Origin: Heterocephalus glaber
Lineage: Eukaryota > Chordata > Mammalia > Rodentia > Bathyergidae
Length of the DNA stretch: 64,000 nt
Assembly: GCF_000247695.1 (NCBI RefSeq)
Contig: NW_004624734.1
Coordinates: 9,569,078 to 9,633,077, forward strand
Direction: 5' to 3'
Positions 1-12,345 of this stretch are shown in pieces; within the stretch, counting starts at the first letter, position 1; every line of letters starts with the position of its first letter. Position numbers and translations under genes: made by a program. The notes under the pieces were generated by a model. The model saw only the letters and a list, made by a program, of their open reading frames with translations, was not told the DNA's origin and did no database searches.

Positions 1-600
1 GCCGCCGCTGGAGCTCTGGGGTGGCGGAGGAAGTGCCACGGTCGTCAGGGGGCAGCATGGTCGCCACCGTTTAAAGGCGCCGCGCCGGCCCTCGTAGGTG
101 CTGGGGGCTTGTTTGTGTCGCGGTCGGAGGGCGCAGATATCCCACCGAGTGGTTTGCCTCGCCGAAAGGGCGAGGGGAGGGAGTCGTGATGTGGACACTT
201 TGTCGTGTGGAGGTAACCGACCCACCGAGCTTCGGTCCTCGAAAGCATCTCCGTACCCCAGGGGTATTCAGCCCCCGCCCAGGCAATTGGTTGCAACTGC
301 GGGGTGGGGTAGAAACATTCCGTGAGGTCGCCTCTTGTCGCCAGGGGAAGCTGACCCAGCCCAAGCTTAGGGCGTTGACCACCAACTCGCAGGACGCGGC
401 CAAGACGGAGGGGACGTCCCCGTACCCTTCCCTTCGCGGGTACAGGGGTGTGGCTGGGCGTCAGCCTCAGCACCTGCAGTCGCCAAACCCCGCTTGCCCT
501 TCCCCGGGACCTTGCGAGCTTTCCTGCCCTCAGAGAACAGCAGGCTCGGGGAGGAGAAATGAACACCTCTCTCCTCCCAGGCCCCAGCAGGAAAAATGGG
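1..600. promoter_or_regulatory. CpG-rich island edge, probably the ITPK1 5' region
   Basis: The first ~600 bases are GC-rich and full of CpG (GCCGCCGCTGG at the very start, GGCGCCGCGCC near 76), unlike the next 45 kb. No recognisable coding exon is present. In human the gene left of MOAP1/LYSET is ITPK1, transcribed away from them, so its 5' CpG island would be expected about here. The assignment rests on synteny only. Open frames of up to 173 codons on both strands look like GC-driven chance frames. Confidence 0.5.
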
Positions 601-654
601 TCCCATGGGGATGCGGGTGGAGGGTTCAGAGTTTAGATGGAGACTTTAACTGAC

Positions 655-3258
655 CTTGGGAAATCTGAGAAGAGGAAGAGCTTGGATCGAGGAGGGAGAA
701 ACTAAAGAACTGGGGCGTAAGGGGATGACTTTCCCCAACCGAACTTGCGTCAGGCTCATCTGAGTCTTCTTTCTGCCTAGGCTCTTGCCTTGGGCTATGG
801 CCTTGGTCCCTTGAGACCATGTTTAGCAAGAATTCTGCTGAATCAGAAAAATTTGCCACCCTTGGTAGGCGATCACCCGGGCCTGTCTACAGTAAGAATC
901 CTGTCAAGTCAGTTTACCCAGAATGCCCAGAGCCCTGAGGCTTGGCCTTAGTTTTCCACCCACCAATTGCCCATCCCTCTTCCTTAGCTATAAATTTCCA
1001 CTTTTCTTTGCTAGAGTCAAGAGTGGAGCTCTGCTTCTCCCTGCTGCAAAACCTCCACTGCAGAAGTCTGCTTCGTAGTCTTCCTTGCCGTCTTTAGCAA
1101 GTGCCTTTGTATTTTCTTTAACCAGGACGAGTGGGGAGTGGGAGAGACACGGGCTAGAGATCGGCCTTTGCATCCTAAGCCTTGAGTGCTCAGAAGGGGA
1201 AAGTGACAGCGTCAAGTGGCGGCTCTGTGCCTTAGAAAGGCTGCTTCTTGGAGGAGATCTTGGTAGGAGCACCCCCAGGGCAGAGGCAGGATTAGGGCGT
1301 TGACTACAAACAGAGCAAAAAGAAGGGGGTGTGGACAATGACAATAGAAAGCTCACTGTTGAAGCCCAGAGCAGGAAATCTCACACAGTCCCAGGCTTAG
1401 GGGCCTGAGAGAGCCATGGAGGCTGGGTGGTCCAGGAGGCTTCTAGGAGTTAGTTCCTTTATTCCTTCAACAAACACAAGGAGCCCAGTGTGTGGCAGAG
1501 ATGCTCTTGAGCGTTGGGGTACGAGATGGCTAGGCCAAGGTCTCAGGAGAAGGGGTACAAGCCACTGATCCCAAATAAGTGATGAGAGCTGAAAGAGAAA
1601 TGCAGCAGAACAGGGCCATCTGTTCTGCTTTGCTGAGTGGCCGAGGACTGTGGCATCAGATCTTGAAGGATGAGCAGGAGCTCAGAGCAGGAGGGAGCAT
1701 TCCAGGTGGAAGGGACAATGGGTGCAGAGATTCAGAGGGTAAAAAGACAATGCCTAACTGGGCGTGGGCAGGTGGAATGGGTGGGCAGCTGTGACCTAAG
1801 CAATGGACCGAGAACCCTTGGGAAGGACACTGGAGATGGTGAGTCTGTGTGGTCACCTGTCCGTGGGGCGCTGGATGAAGTTCTGGTATCATCTGGAGAA
1901 TGGGAATAAAATGTCTCACTTCCAGTTGCTAAGGTGACATAAGGCGCCAGCCAAGAATGCCTTGAGAGCCAAGAATGCTGCGCGAGGCACCAGGAATCCT
2001 CAGGCTCACAGAAAGCTCCTTCTTCAAGCCCTGCCCCTAATTATCCTCACCCCCCAGCTCTTCTTCCTTCTGGTCTCCAAGTTGCAGAAGTGAGGTAGAC
2101 TTCCAAAGTGATGACAAACACCTACCATCTTCACCTCCCAGCAGGACCACCCCTCTCTACATGACCTTGTGCCCACTTAGCCTCTCCTCAGCACTGAAAA
2201 AAAAAAGTGTTATGGAGATGTGGTAGGGGTTGGGGTAAGAGTGGTGGAATCTCTTGCTGGTACTGGAAGAGCAGTCTCTGGCTTCAGAAAGACCCAGCTC
2301 AGGCAGGGTTCCTGGTTCAGCCCTTCTCAGCCAAGCAACTCAGGTCTCTTAAGCTCTACAAAGAAAGGTAATGCTCATCTTGAAGGTGAGGATTTGAACA
2401 GGTGATTGGAGTAGAGGCCAGGTCACACAGGGTTCGGGACCTCGCCTTCTGAGTAAGATGGGAGTCCCTGGCAGGAGAACGGGACTTTGTCTCGTTGTAC
2501 CAGGATCACCCTGATACTGTATGGAGGAGCAAGAACAAAGGAGGGAGACAAGCTGGGTGGCCACTCCAGTGATCTCGGCCAGCAATGATGAGGGCTCTGC
2601 CCAGGTGAGGGAGGCAAAGATGGTGAGGAGTAGGCAGATTGTGGGAAGAGCTGGAGGAGAGCCTCGAGATTTGCTTTGGCTGGCACATGGGCATGAAAGC
2701 AAAAGGGACGTCACCTGTGCCTGAGGTTCCTGGCCTGGGCAGTTAGAGCAATGGAGTTGCTGACAATTGAGACAGGGAAGACAAGGAGGTCCAGGTTTGG
2801 AGGCTCAAGTCATGAGTTCCATGTTGGACATTTGCCAGATATCCAGCAGAGATGTGAAATAAGCAACTTGATAAAAGAGGCTGGAGTTCTGGACTGTGAC
2901 TCAAGCTAGCGATAAAATCAGGAGTTGTCAGTGAAGGATCTTACTCTTAGAGTCATGAGACTGGATGAGATCACCTAGGGTGTGAAGGGTACCAGAGAAA
3001 AGGTCAAGGATGACCCAAGGCACAGGACAATGTTTAGAGGATGGAGGTGAGGAAACAGGAAGGAAAGCAGGAGAGCACATAGACGAGGAAGCCAAGGGAG
3101 GGTGGCATCTCTGGGGAAAAGGCACAATCAGGTGGGTGGCATAAAGGCACAACTGACAGGCGGCCTTGGATCTCACAGTTGGGAGATCATTGGTGCCCTT
3201 CAGAAAAGCAGATGTGGAAGCATCTTTCAGATATATGATGTCAAAAAAAGCCAGGTAT
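655..3258. other. Intergenic, single-copy-looking sequence
   Basis: No gene, RNA gene or clear transposon recognised. The many ORFs under 125 codons overlap on both strands and resemble no family I know. Confidence 0.5.
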
Positions 3259-3271
3259 ACAGGGGATGTGG

Positions 3272-3358
3272 GGATGAGATTTAGCTCAGCGGTTCTGCCA
3301 CCTGCCTCACAAGCTCAAGGTCCTGAGTTTGATCCCCAGTACCCCCCCCCCAAAAAAG
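3272..3358 (+). repeat. ID SINE with 13-bp target duplication
   Basis: A box TTAGCTCAGCGG, B box GAGTTTGATCCC, CCCAGTACC then C/A tail. The target duplication ACAGGGGATGTGG is visible at 3259-3271 and 3362-3374. Confidence 0.9.
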
Positions 3359-3374
3359 AACACAGGGGATGTGG

Positions 3375-3934
3375 TAGGCTGCCTCTGCCTAAAAAAACAA
3401 AACAAAACATATAGAATGATACATTTGTGGAACAGACTGTCTGGTTTCTGAAAAGATACACGACACTCCATGAATAGTTGTTGCCTTTGGGGAAAGAAAC
3501 TGGGAAAGGAGGTACTTGGAGTGAGGTGAGCGTTTGTTTTTTCGTATTTGTTGACCTATTAAAATATTGTTCATCAAAAAAAATTGTTCATCAAAAGTTT
3601 ACTACTTTGGCTATTACAAAATAGTTATAATAAGGAAAAACACATGGCAATTATGAAATGGGAAAACACGCGAAGTGCTGGGTACAAAAGTCTAGAAACA
3701 TCCATTTCCTGTGGAAAGGGCTGTTTGAAGAAAGGGAACCCTCAGAGGCTCCCGTGTGGGTTTGCTAATCCTTCACCAAGCTGAGAATGGATCGGAAAAA
3801 GCTTTTTTTCCAGTGTGTATCTTATTATTGCAAAATAACATTTTCCAATGGAACCCAAGTGGCATTATCATACTTTGAAACTTATAAAACAAATAATTAC
3901 TTACCATCATCTAAAATTTAATCTGTATTTTATA
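3375..3934. other. AT-rich intergenic stretch
   Basis: A-rich and T-rich runs, no coding potential and no repeat that I can name. Confidence 0.4.
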
Positions 3935-4460
3935 TGATTTGGGTGTGGTTTGATTGTTTCCCTTAAAGATTCATGTGGGGGCTTGGGGGGTGGGATAAAA
4001 TAAAATAAAAATTAAAAGCAAGTGCATATAAAAAATAAATAAAAAATAAAGATTCAAGTGCTGGAAGCTTGGTGGCCAGTGTGGCTGTGTTGAAATGGTG
4101 GCAGTTTAAGAGGGAGGCCAGGTGGAAGGTGATAAGGTCATTAGGGCCCTGCCCTCCAAAGAGGACAATGTAATTTTCCCTGGACCCTCGTTAGTTCCCA
4201 CCAGAGCAGGTTGTAAAATCCATACAGCCTGGCCCTTCGGTCTTCTTGCTTCCTGTCTTGCCACATGATCTCTCCCTCCCACAAGTTCCCAGTGTGGTGC
4301 CATCTGCCATGTTGTGATATGCTCGGAAGGCCCTCACCAGAGGCAAGCAGAAGCTAATGCCATACTCTTGGGCCTCCAAATCTATGCACTGAATAAACCT
4401 CTTTTCAGGAAAAACCCAGCCTCAGGCACTTTGTTAGAGCAACAGAAATGGATTAATACA
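3935..4460 (+). mobile_element. MaLR-type solo LTR
   Basis: Starts TGATTTGGGTGTGG and ends with an AATAAACCTC signal region then GGATTAATACA, as in MST/MTE-type MaLR LTRs. An A-rich insert at about 3985-4050 is flanked by copies of AAAGATTCAWGTG. No internal retroviral genes adjoin it. Confidence 0.65.
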
Positions 4461-4749
4461 ATATTCAAATATCCCTAATCACTGCCTCTGAAAGGTTCCT
4501 TTGTGATTCATTTGCCCAACCCAGAGGCATAGCTTCTCCCATGTGGTGTGTGTTTGTGATGTCTCCCGACCTCTTCGGATCTAGATGAATTCCCCTGGTG
4601 AAGAAAATGGAGTCAGTTACCTTGCATAAGTTCTAATCTTCCAGTTTGTCCAGTTACTTTCTTCATGGTGCCATTTAGCTTGTCCCTCTCTTCCCTGCGT
4701 TTCCTGCAAACCTAAAGATGAATCTAAAACCTTGATTAGAGCCAAGCTA

Positions 4750-5345
4750 AAAGCCTTTGGCTGAAATACATTGTGTAGTTTTTATGTATTCTAGGAAATA
4801 CATAGGGTCTGTCTATGCTAAGACTTGTATGTATGTATCCAACCCCATAATCAGAGCCCAAATCAAAGAAATTCCTAGCCCCCTAGGTGACTCCTTATTG
4901 TGTCCACTCCCGAACAATAGCTCCCACCCCCAGGACTTCAAAAAGTCACCTCTATTCAAAAGTCACTGATGGAACTGGGCATGGTGGCACTCTGGGAGGC
5001 TGAAGGAGGAGGATCACAATTTCAAGACCAGGCTGGGCAACATGGCAATTTAGGCCCTTTCTCAAACTGAGAAATTAAAGGGCTGAGGATATAGCTCAGT
5101 CAGAAGCCCCTAGATACAATCCCTAATATTGAAGGAAAAAAAAAAACCTCACAGATGACTTCTCCCTACCCCTGTGCTTTGTGTAAATGGAATTGTGCAA
5201 CATGAACTCATTCACTCACTATTCCAGTATCTTCGAGATACAGCCATGTTGTGTGTATCATTTCCCTTCAGTATTGTCTTATTTCATTGCAGGAATGTGC
5301 TGCAGTTTTGTTGTCCATGTCCTTGCTGATAATAGACCTCCTAAT
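4750..5345. mobile_element. Old L1 3' end fragment, split by a SINE
   Basis: Flanks such as TTCACTCACTATTCC and GATACAGCCATGTTG at 5210-5260 resemble the 3' UTR of ancient L1M elements. The piece is interrupted by the B1-dID at 4974-5146. Confidence 0.5.
4974..5146 (+). repeat. B1-dID dimeric SINE
   Basis: Left 7SL-derived B1 monomer (GGCATGGTGGCACTCTGGG), linker, then an ID-like right half (GGCTGAGGATATAGCTCAG) and an A-run. Confidence 0.85.
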
Positions 5346-5524
5346 GATTTTAACACCAATTGATAATCTTGCTCTAAATCAATGATTTCCTTGGAGGTCA
5401 CAAAACTAATCAGACACTAAAGTTGGCTGTCATCCCAGGAAAAAGTAGGGTAGAAGAGTTTTAAACTAGTATCAGAAGGAGGGAGGGAGATGAGTCCATT
5501 CCAGAGATGTTCATTTAAAGGAAA

Positions 5525-5583
5525 CACTTGAGGCAGCCTGAACTACAAAGGGAGACTCTGTCTCAAAAAAAAAAAAAAAAAAG
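5525..5583 (+). repeat. B1 3' fragment
   Basis: GAGGCAGCCTGAACTAC ... CTCTGTCTCAAAA with an 18-base A-run; only the end of a B1 is present. Confidence 0.7.
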
Positions 5584-5634
5584 AATACACTTGATACTTA
5601 ATAGCTGTATATTCTGATTTCCAGAGAACTCTTT

Positions 5635-5813
5635 TGTTCTGTTTTGTTTTGTTTTGTTTTGTTTTGTTTTGTTTTGTTTGAGACAGGATCTTTCACTATG
5701 TAGTTCAGACTGGCCTTGCCCTAGGTAACCCAGACTGGCCTCAAATTCATCATAATCCTCCTGCCTCAGCCGCCCAAATGCTGGAATTACAGGGATGTGC
5801 CACCATGCCTGGG
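5635..5813 (-). repeat. B1 SINE with (TTTTG)n tail
   Basis: Minus-strand B1 (GAGACAGGATC ... GCCACCATGCCTGG on the plus strand). Its A-rich tail appears here as the GTTTT microsatellite at 5635-5679. Confidence 0.9.
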
Positions 5814-6883
5814 TCCTAGGGAACTCTGAAATCCACGACTTCCTGAACTTCTACAGCCCCTCCGAAAAGAAAGGCTCTTCCATTTTACAGCCTGAGGGAT
5901 GAAGTGCCCAGTGGACAGTCACAGGGCACAGTGATGTCGAGTGGGCCTGGTCCCATTCTCCTGCTCAGCTTTCCCTGCCCTGCTTGTTACAGTGGGGAGA
6001 GGCAAGGGAAGGTCAAGGACAGGAACCCTCTTCTCAAGACTTCTAGCGGGGAGGAGGCAGGAAATACTCAGAGAGGTAAGGCGTTGCCGTGGCGTTTCGA
6101 AACGCAGTTCTCTGCAGCAACCGCCCTTTGTACAGGCCAATAAACCAAGGCGGAGGGGAAGCCTGCAGCAGCCGCCCTGCCTGCACCTGAACAACCCAGC
6201 CCAAGTCTGGGCCTCCTCAAGCAGCACGAGCTCTACTCACGCCACTGCCACTACCTTTGTGCCCAGGGCCAAGGTGGGAAACCCGTGAGCAACACTGGCC
6301 TCCCCGACAGCCTCTTCTGTGATAACTATTTCCCTCCCGAGGCCTGGGAAATGCCCTTCTCAAAGGCATCATTTCCCTCCGTGCCAAACTTTTAGTGACA
6401 TTCCTTAAGTCCTCTGTGGCACTTAGAAAACACAGCTATTGGCTAACTATATTAAGAAATGCCATCCACCGTCTACCCCGGCCAGCCCCATGGGTCCCAG
6501 TGACGTCCACACCCCGGGTCATGGGGAAAGAGGCCCCTGATGGCCTCTTGGATCCTAAATTGCTTTTCCTGGCACAGGCCTGCCTCCTGGGCTCTGCCAG
6601 ACTGACAACTGCAGAGGGACCTCACTGTATGAGAAATCTAGATTTAAAAAGAAGAAAAGGGAAGAGAGAAAGCTCATAGCACAAACGCCTCAGCAGCCAG
6701 TGCTTCAGCAGCACCCCCTGGAGTGTGAACACCATTTGGCCCATGGGGTGTCTCAACACCACATCCGGGCACAGGTCCATGCTCTAAGGGAACCATTCGT
6801 GCACATGACCCACGGGCTATGAGCTCTAGCTTCCTTGAGTGCTCAGCTCACCGGCAGGGGGCTGCTTGTTAAACTGCAGGTTC
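5814..6883. other. Intergenic, moderately GC-rich
   Basis: No gene recognised. A CTCF-like site is near 6706-6724. Overlapping ORFs of 79-115 codons at 5904-6288 occupy both strands and look non-coding. Confidence 0.4.
6706..6724 (-). promoter_or_regulatory. CTCF-like motif (weak)
   Basis: Minus strand reads CTCCAGGGGGTGCTGCT. The core is close to CCASNAGRKGGCRS, but one invariant base differs. Confidence 0.3.
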
Positions 6884-6977
6884 TGGGGTTTGGGGGTGCT
6901 CTGTGACTCAGCGCATGCTTAGCATGCACAAGATCCTGGCTAAAATTCCCAGCACCATGAAAACAAGCAAAAAACCC
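6884..6977 (+). repeat. Older ID SINE
   Basis: Diverged copy (GTGACTCAGCGCATGCTTAGCATGC ... CCCAGCACCATG). CAGGTTCTGGGG and CAGGTTCTAGGT flank it as a mutated target duplication. Confidence 0.7.
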
Positions 6978-6990
6978 TTCAGGTTCTAGG

Positions 6991-8257
6991 TGGAGCCTGA
7001 GACTCTGCATGTCCGAGCAATGACCAAGAAACTATAGCAAAGCATTAAATCAGCTGTTCCCTGGCTGCATGTTAGAATTACTGAGCCTCTTTAGTAAACA
7101 AAGACTTCTGGTCTGGGTCCCACTCCAGACCTATTGAATCAGAATTCTTGGTTGGAAGGGTGGGAGGGAGAATTGGACCCCCCAAATAAACAAGAGCAGC
7201 ACCTTACATGTACCATGCAGTGAAGTGAATTTAAAACTCTGTATCCAATTAAAGAAATGCAAAAAACAACAGAGCCCTGTCCCCCAGATTTTGGGTACAC
7301 GGGAGAATTGAGAATTATGACACTGTACCAGTGCACTGGGGAGGGACAAGTCATGAAATTATCATTGTCGTCATTTATAATCAACACTTGATATTCTTTA
7401 CAGTTGAAAATAATAACTACCATGAAAGCATCTGTAAGGCTCCTAGAAGGTCCAAGTAGTGGGAGTGCAGTTCTCCTAACAGTCCTCCATGCTGGCCAGT
7501 TATTCTTCCCTGTTTTATAGCTAAGGAAACTGAACCTTCCACCCTTACAGGAAGGGAGCGGAGGCTGGGGCCAAGCTCAGGACCGAGTGTCCCCAGAGCC
7601 TGTGCTACAAACCAGCCAAAAGCAAACCACAACCAGCACAAACCCTAACCTCCACTGGTTTTTGCACAACCCTAAGGCAGAGAATGGTTTTTACATTTTT
7701 AAATGGGGGGGGGGGATCAAAAGAAAAAGAATTCATAACAAGTGGAAATGCTACAAAGTCATTGTAGCATCCATGAATCCAGCTCTGTTGGGAGAGGGAC
7801 ACCATTTCTTTAGGTCCTATCTCCTGCCTCTGGCTTCTGTCTACCCACAAGGGCCAGCTGAGTAGCTGTGACAGATACGCTCTGGCCCATAGAGGCCTAA
7901 AATCACTGGTTTGCTGACCCTTGCTCTGAATGGTTTCACTGTTTATAAATTCTCCACTTTTCTTTTTTCAACATTTCAATGAGTACAGTTCTCCCCCCCC
8001 CAAATTCCACTAATTTAAATGTGTATAAATTTGCTTTTATAGGGTGCCAGTCGGTTGTTTGCCCAAGAGTTCTGGTGGGTGGATTTGAGCCCAAGAATGA
8101 GATTGCATTGAGCATTCCAGATGTGTGACCCATGAAAACGTTTACAACAGGAGGAGGCCTCAGGGCTTGGCTTCCGAATAGCTATAGCAACTCCTAGTCT
8201 TACTGGAGCCTGGGCCCAACCTAAATTAGACAGGTGGCTAAGAAAATCAAAGTGACA
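6991..8257. other. Intergenic, with a probable MIR remnant at 7425-7620
   Basis: GCTAAGGAAACTGAAC near 7520 is the typical reverse-orientation MIR core. A 9-G run at 7707 and a C-run near 7992 are present. No gene seen. Confidence 0.4.
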
Positions 8258-8415
8258 GCCAGGCATAGTGGCCCACGGCTGTAATCCCTGTAACTCAGGA
8301 GGCTGAGGCAGGAGGATCACCATGAGTTTGAGGCCAGCCTGGGCTACACAGTGAGTTCAAGTCCAGCCTAAACTATATTGTGAGACTCTGTCTGGAAAGA
8401 AAAAAAAAAAAAAAA
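8258..8415 (+). repeat. Full-length B1 SINE
   Basis: GCCAGGCATAGTGGCCCACG to GAGACTCTGTCTGG plus an A-run, with the ~29-bp internal duplication (CCAGCCTGGGCTACA / CCAGCCTAAACTATA) seen in quasi-dimeric B1. Confidence 0.9.
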
Positions 8416-8661
8416 GCCTGTGGCCATAAGACCCTCAAAGGAAGGCATAGCATGATTCTTAACTTCCTATCTCAAATTCTGTTTGGTTAAAAGCTCTGTG
8501 GCAACCAAGATGTTTATGAAATGTTACTCTTAGTTTATCGGAAATTAGGAAGATAATGTGAGAGAATAGCAGGGTAGGCCTCTGTGAAGCAACCTGGGGT
8601 AGATTCTGGATTTTGCCTGCCTGCAGGGGAGAAGGCTTTTCAGTGGGGGTGGGGGTGGAGG

Positions 8662-8721
8662 TTAAAGCAAGCCTGGTCCGTGCTAAGCGCATGACCTACC
8701 CCTGAGCTATGTACCCAGCCC
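8662..8721 (-). repeat. Old ID remnant
   Basis: ACCCCTGAGCTATGTACCCAGCCC matches the 5' part of an ancestral ID in reverse. Confidence 0.5.
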
Positions 8722-9335
8722 TTGTTTAGCATTTAAGGATGATGTTGCTGATATACTCTTTAAAGGATTTTTTTCGGAAAAAGAGACTGAAAAAAAAATT
8801 ACCCAACCTAATCACAGTTAACATTTATTTCCTGTTTATGTCTATTCCATAAATAGGGGCCATGTTTTAAATTTTATATCCTGTCTTCTCTGTAGTCACC
8901 ATACCTTAAACACCTTCTGCATGACAACAGCCTTAATAATCATTAGTTTTAATGACTGCCTGATACTCTGCACCTGATTAATTAGATAATCAACTCACTT
9001 CACTAGTCCCCTGATATTGAGTATCTGAGTTATTCCAGTCTTACTTCAAGTCAGTAGAACTGTGAGGATTAAGCAATTTGTTTAAGTACAGCACCTGTCA
9101 TATAAGTGTTAGCAACTACTGTAGCTAGCTAGTGCAGTACGGGGGGGGGGGGGTCTTTGGCCATAAAGCTTACCTATGCATATGTCCTTGGAAATAAATA
9201 CTCCTCCTAGGTGACTTACAGGATCAAACTCTAAATCACAGTTATTTCCTCCAAGGTTTAAACTTCCCAGATAGCTCCTAAACTAATGACACCTATTCAG
9301 CAGCAGCCACACCATTGTTTTTATAACAAAAGGGC
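8722..9335. mobile_element. Probable old L1 3' fragment within AT-rich DNA
   Basis: AATCACAGTTAACATTTATT and TTAATGACTGCCTGATACTC resemble the ancient L1 3' UTR. Subfamily cannot be read by eye. A 13-G run is at about 9140. Confidence 0.35.
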
Positions 9336-9453
9336 TGAGAGGGTGGGGTGATGGTGCACGCCTATAATCCCTGCATTCCAGAGGCGGAGGCGGAGGATTG
9401 CTGAGAGTTCAACACCAGCCTGGGCTACATAGCAAGACCCTGTCTCAAAAAAG
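9336..9453 (+). repeat. B1 SINE
   Basis: GGTGATGGTGCACGCCTATAA to CCTGTCTCAAAA. Confidence 0.85.
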
Positions 9454-10756
9454 GGGGGGGTGGGGGGGTGCCTGAGTTCATATGTAAATTACATCATGTA
9501 ATAAAGCCCTGGATTACTGGCACATCCCCCTTTGTTTCCTTTAAAAACACTAGTCAGCCTAGTTCGTTGATCATATTTATATGCAGCCTGGAAGGTTGCA
9601 AATGGAAAGACAGGAAACCCAGTTACATTTGAATATCTCATAAGCAATAAGTAACTGTCAAGTATATTTCAACTGGGCTGTGGGATACACTTATACTAAA
9701 AAATCATTATTTATGGAAAATTCAAATGTAACTAGGCCACCTGTATTTTATCTGCCAACCATACCCCTGAAGAGCCCCATCCAACCTTTGAAGCCACCTC
9801 CGTGTGAATGTGACCTTTACTGGCCAGCTGGAGTCAGCCCCTGCACCTCTCTTCCAGGGAGCAGGACTTCCATGCCGACCAGGGTATGGTCCTCAATGCC
9901 AGATCCGGAAAACTGCTCATGGTGTAGAGGAGCTGGGTTATTTATTTTGTTGGGTAAAGATTTTGCCTGCTTACATTAGTGGGTAAAGGTTTGTTTTCCT
10001 TTGGGAGTGCCAGAAATATCCAGGCAGGCTTGGCCCCAGTGGAGTTGGTAGAATAAATCACAGCTTCCTCTATGATGTCCCAGGAAAGCCCTTCAAAGAT
10101 TTTTAAGGTCCAGTGGGAAGAGAAGAGAAAGACTTCTCGGCCTTAAGTAGCAGACAGGCTGGGTTTCTCAAGGGGTCCAAGTAGGAAAGGGCATCTGGGA
10201 TGATCCACCCTGTACCTGGGTGTTGTAAAGGACCTTAAAGACCTGTTAAAGCTTCTAGACAACTTTCCTGACAGGCCTCTGCTCTTCTGGAGTTTTGCCC
10301 TTCACCCGGGCAGCCCATTTTGCATCCACATCCCTGGCTTCTAGAAAGTTCTTCCTCCTTTTGTGTCCAATCCCTGGATTCCTGAGGGTGTAAGCAGAAC
10401 TTTCAATCTCCTAACCTGAGACTAAGGGCGCTGTGGGGCATGTGACCCCTGGAGTATGGACAGTGACCTCCATCCTGGACCCCAACCTTTGGTCAGGAGC
10501 ACCAGGCAACATGGGGACCCCCAGAAAACCACAAACTCTTCCACCTCTACAGTCCTTTCTCAGCTCCTGCCATGCCTGCCTCCTCTCTCCAGGCCCCATG
10601 GGCCCCACTTCCCCAACCTGTTTGTTGTTCTCTGAGTTCTCACTAGGCTATCTTGGGCACATCTGGGCCCACCTGGCTGGCCCAGGGCAGAGCTAAATTC
10701 TCTTCTGCTGAAGTCCACAGTACTGTGTGTGCCTCAGGACAAATTCACTTTTTTAG
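9454..10756. other. Intergenic, no gene recognised
   Basis: Single-copy-looking. The ORF of 87 codons at 10433-10696 has a comparable ORF opposite it and no recognisable domain. Confidence 0.4.
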
Positions 10757-10798
10757 GGCTGGGTCAGGCAGCAGAACCACTGAGCTAAATCCCCAGCC
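10757..10798 (-). repeat. ID SINE 5' fragment
   Basis: CAGAACCACTGAGCTAAATC. ACAAATTCACTTTTTTA repeats on the other side as ACAAATTCGCTTTTTTA, a target duplication. Confidence 0.8.
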
Positions 10799-10816
10799 AC
10801 AAATTCGCTTTTTTAA

Positions 10817-12044
10817 CTGGTTTTACTGCTTCATTTCATCAAGAAAGAAGCCGAGACAAAGAGGAGGCAGAATTAACCTTGACTCCCGGTCTTCTGGCTC
10901 CCACACACGCCCTGGCCAAAGTGTTTGGGGAGGATGTATGCAACCTAGTGGCTCTGTGCAACAGAGTTCAAAACCCAGGCCTGGGTCTTCATGGATCTGT
11001 GACTTTGAGAAAGTTGCCTGGGGGCTCTAGGACCAAGCAAAAGACCCTTAGGCAGAATGTGCTCACATGGGTAAGCATTCAGTGAATATCAGCAACTCTC
11101 GCCTTAAGACCTGACTAAAACAAAGAGTGAGTGAAAAAAGGATATTGAAGCCACCCTGTTGGAAAGTCCATGTTGTACCACACCAGGGTCTGGATTAACA
11201 AAGCCACTGAACATAGGTCACTCCGATAATCAAACCTTGTTATTCCCTATGTGATGGTTCTGAATACTCACTCATTCCCCCTCCTGGAAAGCCTGGCCAG
11301 GAACTGTTCAAGACATGGGGGCTGCATCAGCAAAAGAACAAAGCCCCGTCCCCTGGCAGATCACACTGCAGTTGGGGAACTAGGCAATCCACGAACAAAA
11401 AACTTCAGGTCCTGAGTAGTGGGTAATGAAAAAAAATAAAACTAGGACCCAGCTGTGGTTCTTGCTCGGGGCTGCAGCGCTACCTAGTGGAATTTTTGGA
11501 CATTTCCCTAGGCTTTTTCCTGCTGTCACATTGATTAGGGGCACACCAGGCTTTCAGTATGTTGGTGTCAGCGACGCCAGACATCTTGCCACGTGCAAGA
11601 TAGTGGAAGAGATGGGACGATGAAACTGACACCATCGGTGTCACTCTAGAACATCCTAGCAGACGTCCATGTGGGTGAAAACTCCAGAACCCAAAATGGT
11701 TTTATAATGAAGTCCAAAGAATTTTTGCACACACAGAGTTGTCACTCACTGCACTTTTGGAACTTCACCAAACTTGTGCACTCAGAAGGAAGGCCAGACT
11801 TTGCTTTGTTCGGGATTCCACCAAGGGCTGTTTATCATTCTGGGGAATTCACATCAGCATATTGCTTCTCTATCAGTCACCTTTGTCACTGCAATGTTTA
11901 CAGTAAGTCTAGATGTGGATGCAGATACAGAGGAGATAAAAGAGCATTTATATGGGGAAATACATATTCAAGTATTAAATGTCAATTCCCTTTAATTTCT
12001 CATGTAGTTGTTGGGGGTTTTTTGTTTTGGTTTGGTTTTGGGGC
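10817..12044. other. Intergenic, no gene recognised
   Basis: Holds a CTCF-like site at 11476-11490. The 145-codon ORF at 11671-12108 ends inside an ID element and resembles no known protein. Confidence 0.4.
11476..11490 (-). promoter_or_regulatory. CTCF-like motif
   Basis: Minus strand reads CCACTAGGTAGCGCT. This matches the CTCF core except G to A in the GGC. Confidence 0.4.
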
Positions 12045-12345
12045 TTTTTTGGTACCGGAGATTGAACTCAGGACCTTGTGCTTGCAAAGAAGGCAGCGGA
12101 AACACTGAGCTAAATCCCCAGCTCTTGTTTGTTTTTTTGGTTTCTTTTGGTACCGAGGATTGAACTCTGGTCCTCGCGCTTGCGCAGCAGGCAGCAAAAC
12201 CACTGAGCTAAATCCCTGGCCCCTCCAGCTCTAGCTCTTGTGATATATTTCTTTGTTTGTTGGTTTGTTTTGGTACCGGGGATCAAACTCAGGACCTTGT
12301 GCTTGCAAGGCAGGCACCGGAACCACTGAGCTAAATCCCCAGCCC
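12045..12345 (-). repeat. Three consecutive ID SINEs, all minus
   Basis: Copies at 12045-12123, 12147-12221 and 12251-12345 each run GGTACC.GG.GAT..AACTC to GAGCTAAATCCC. The last has a 19-bp target duplication (CTCTTGTGAYATATTTCTT at 12235 and 12346). The repeated ORF texts here are just translations of the SINEs. Confidence 0.9.

Noticed and set aside
186..653. 155-codon ORF in the left CpG island
   Set aside because: Competing ORFs on the opposite strand and in other frames; no domain or conserved text recognised.
12045..12345. CRISPR-like array of ~80-bp repeats
   Set aside because: The units are ID SINEs with T-rich tails and target duplications in a mammalian genome.
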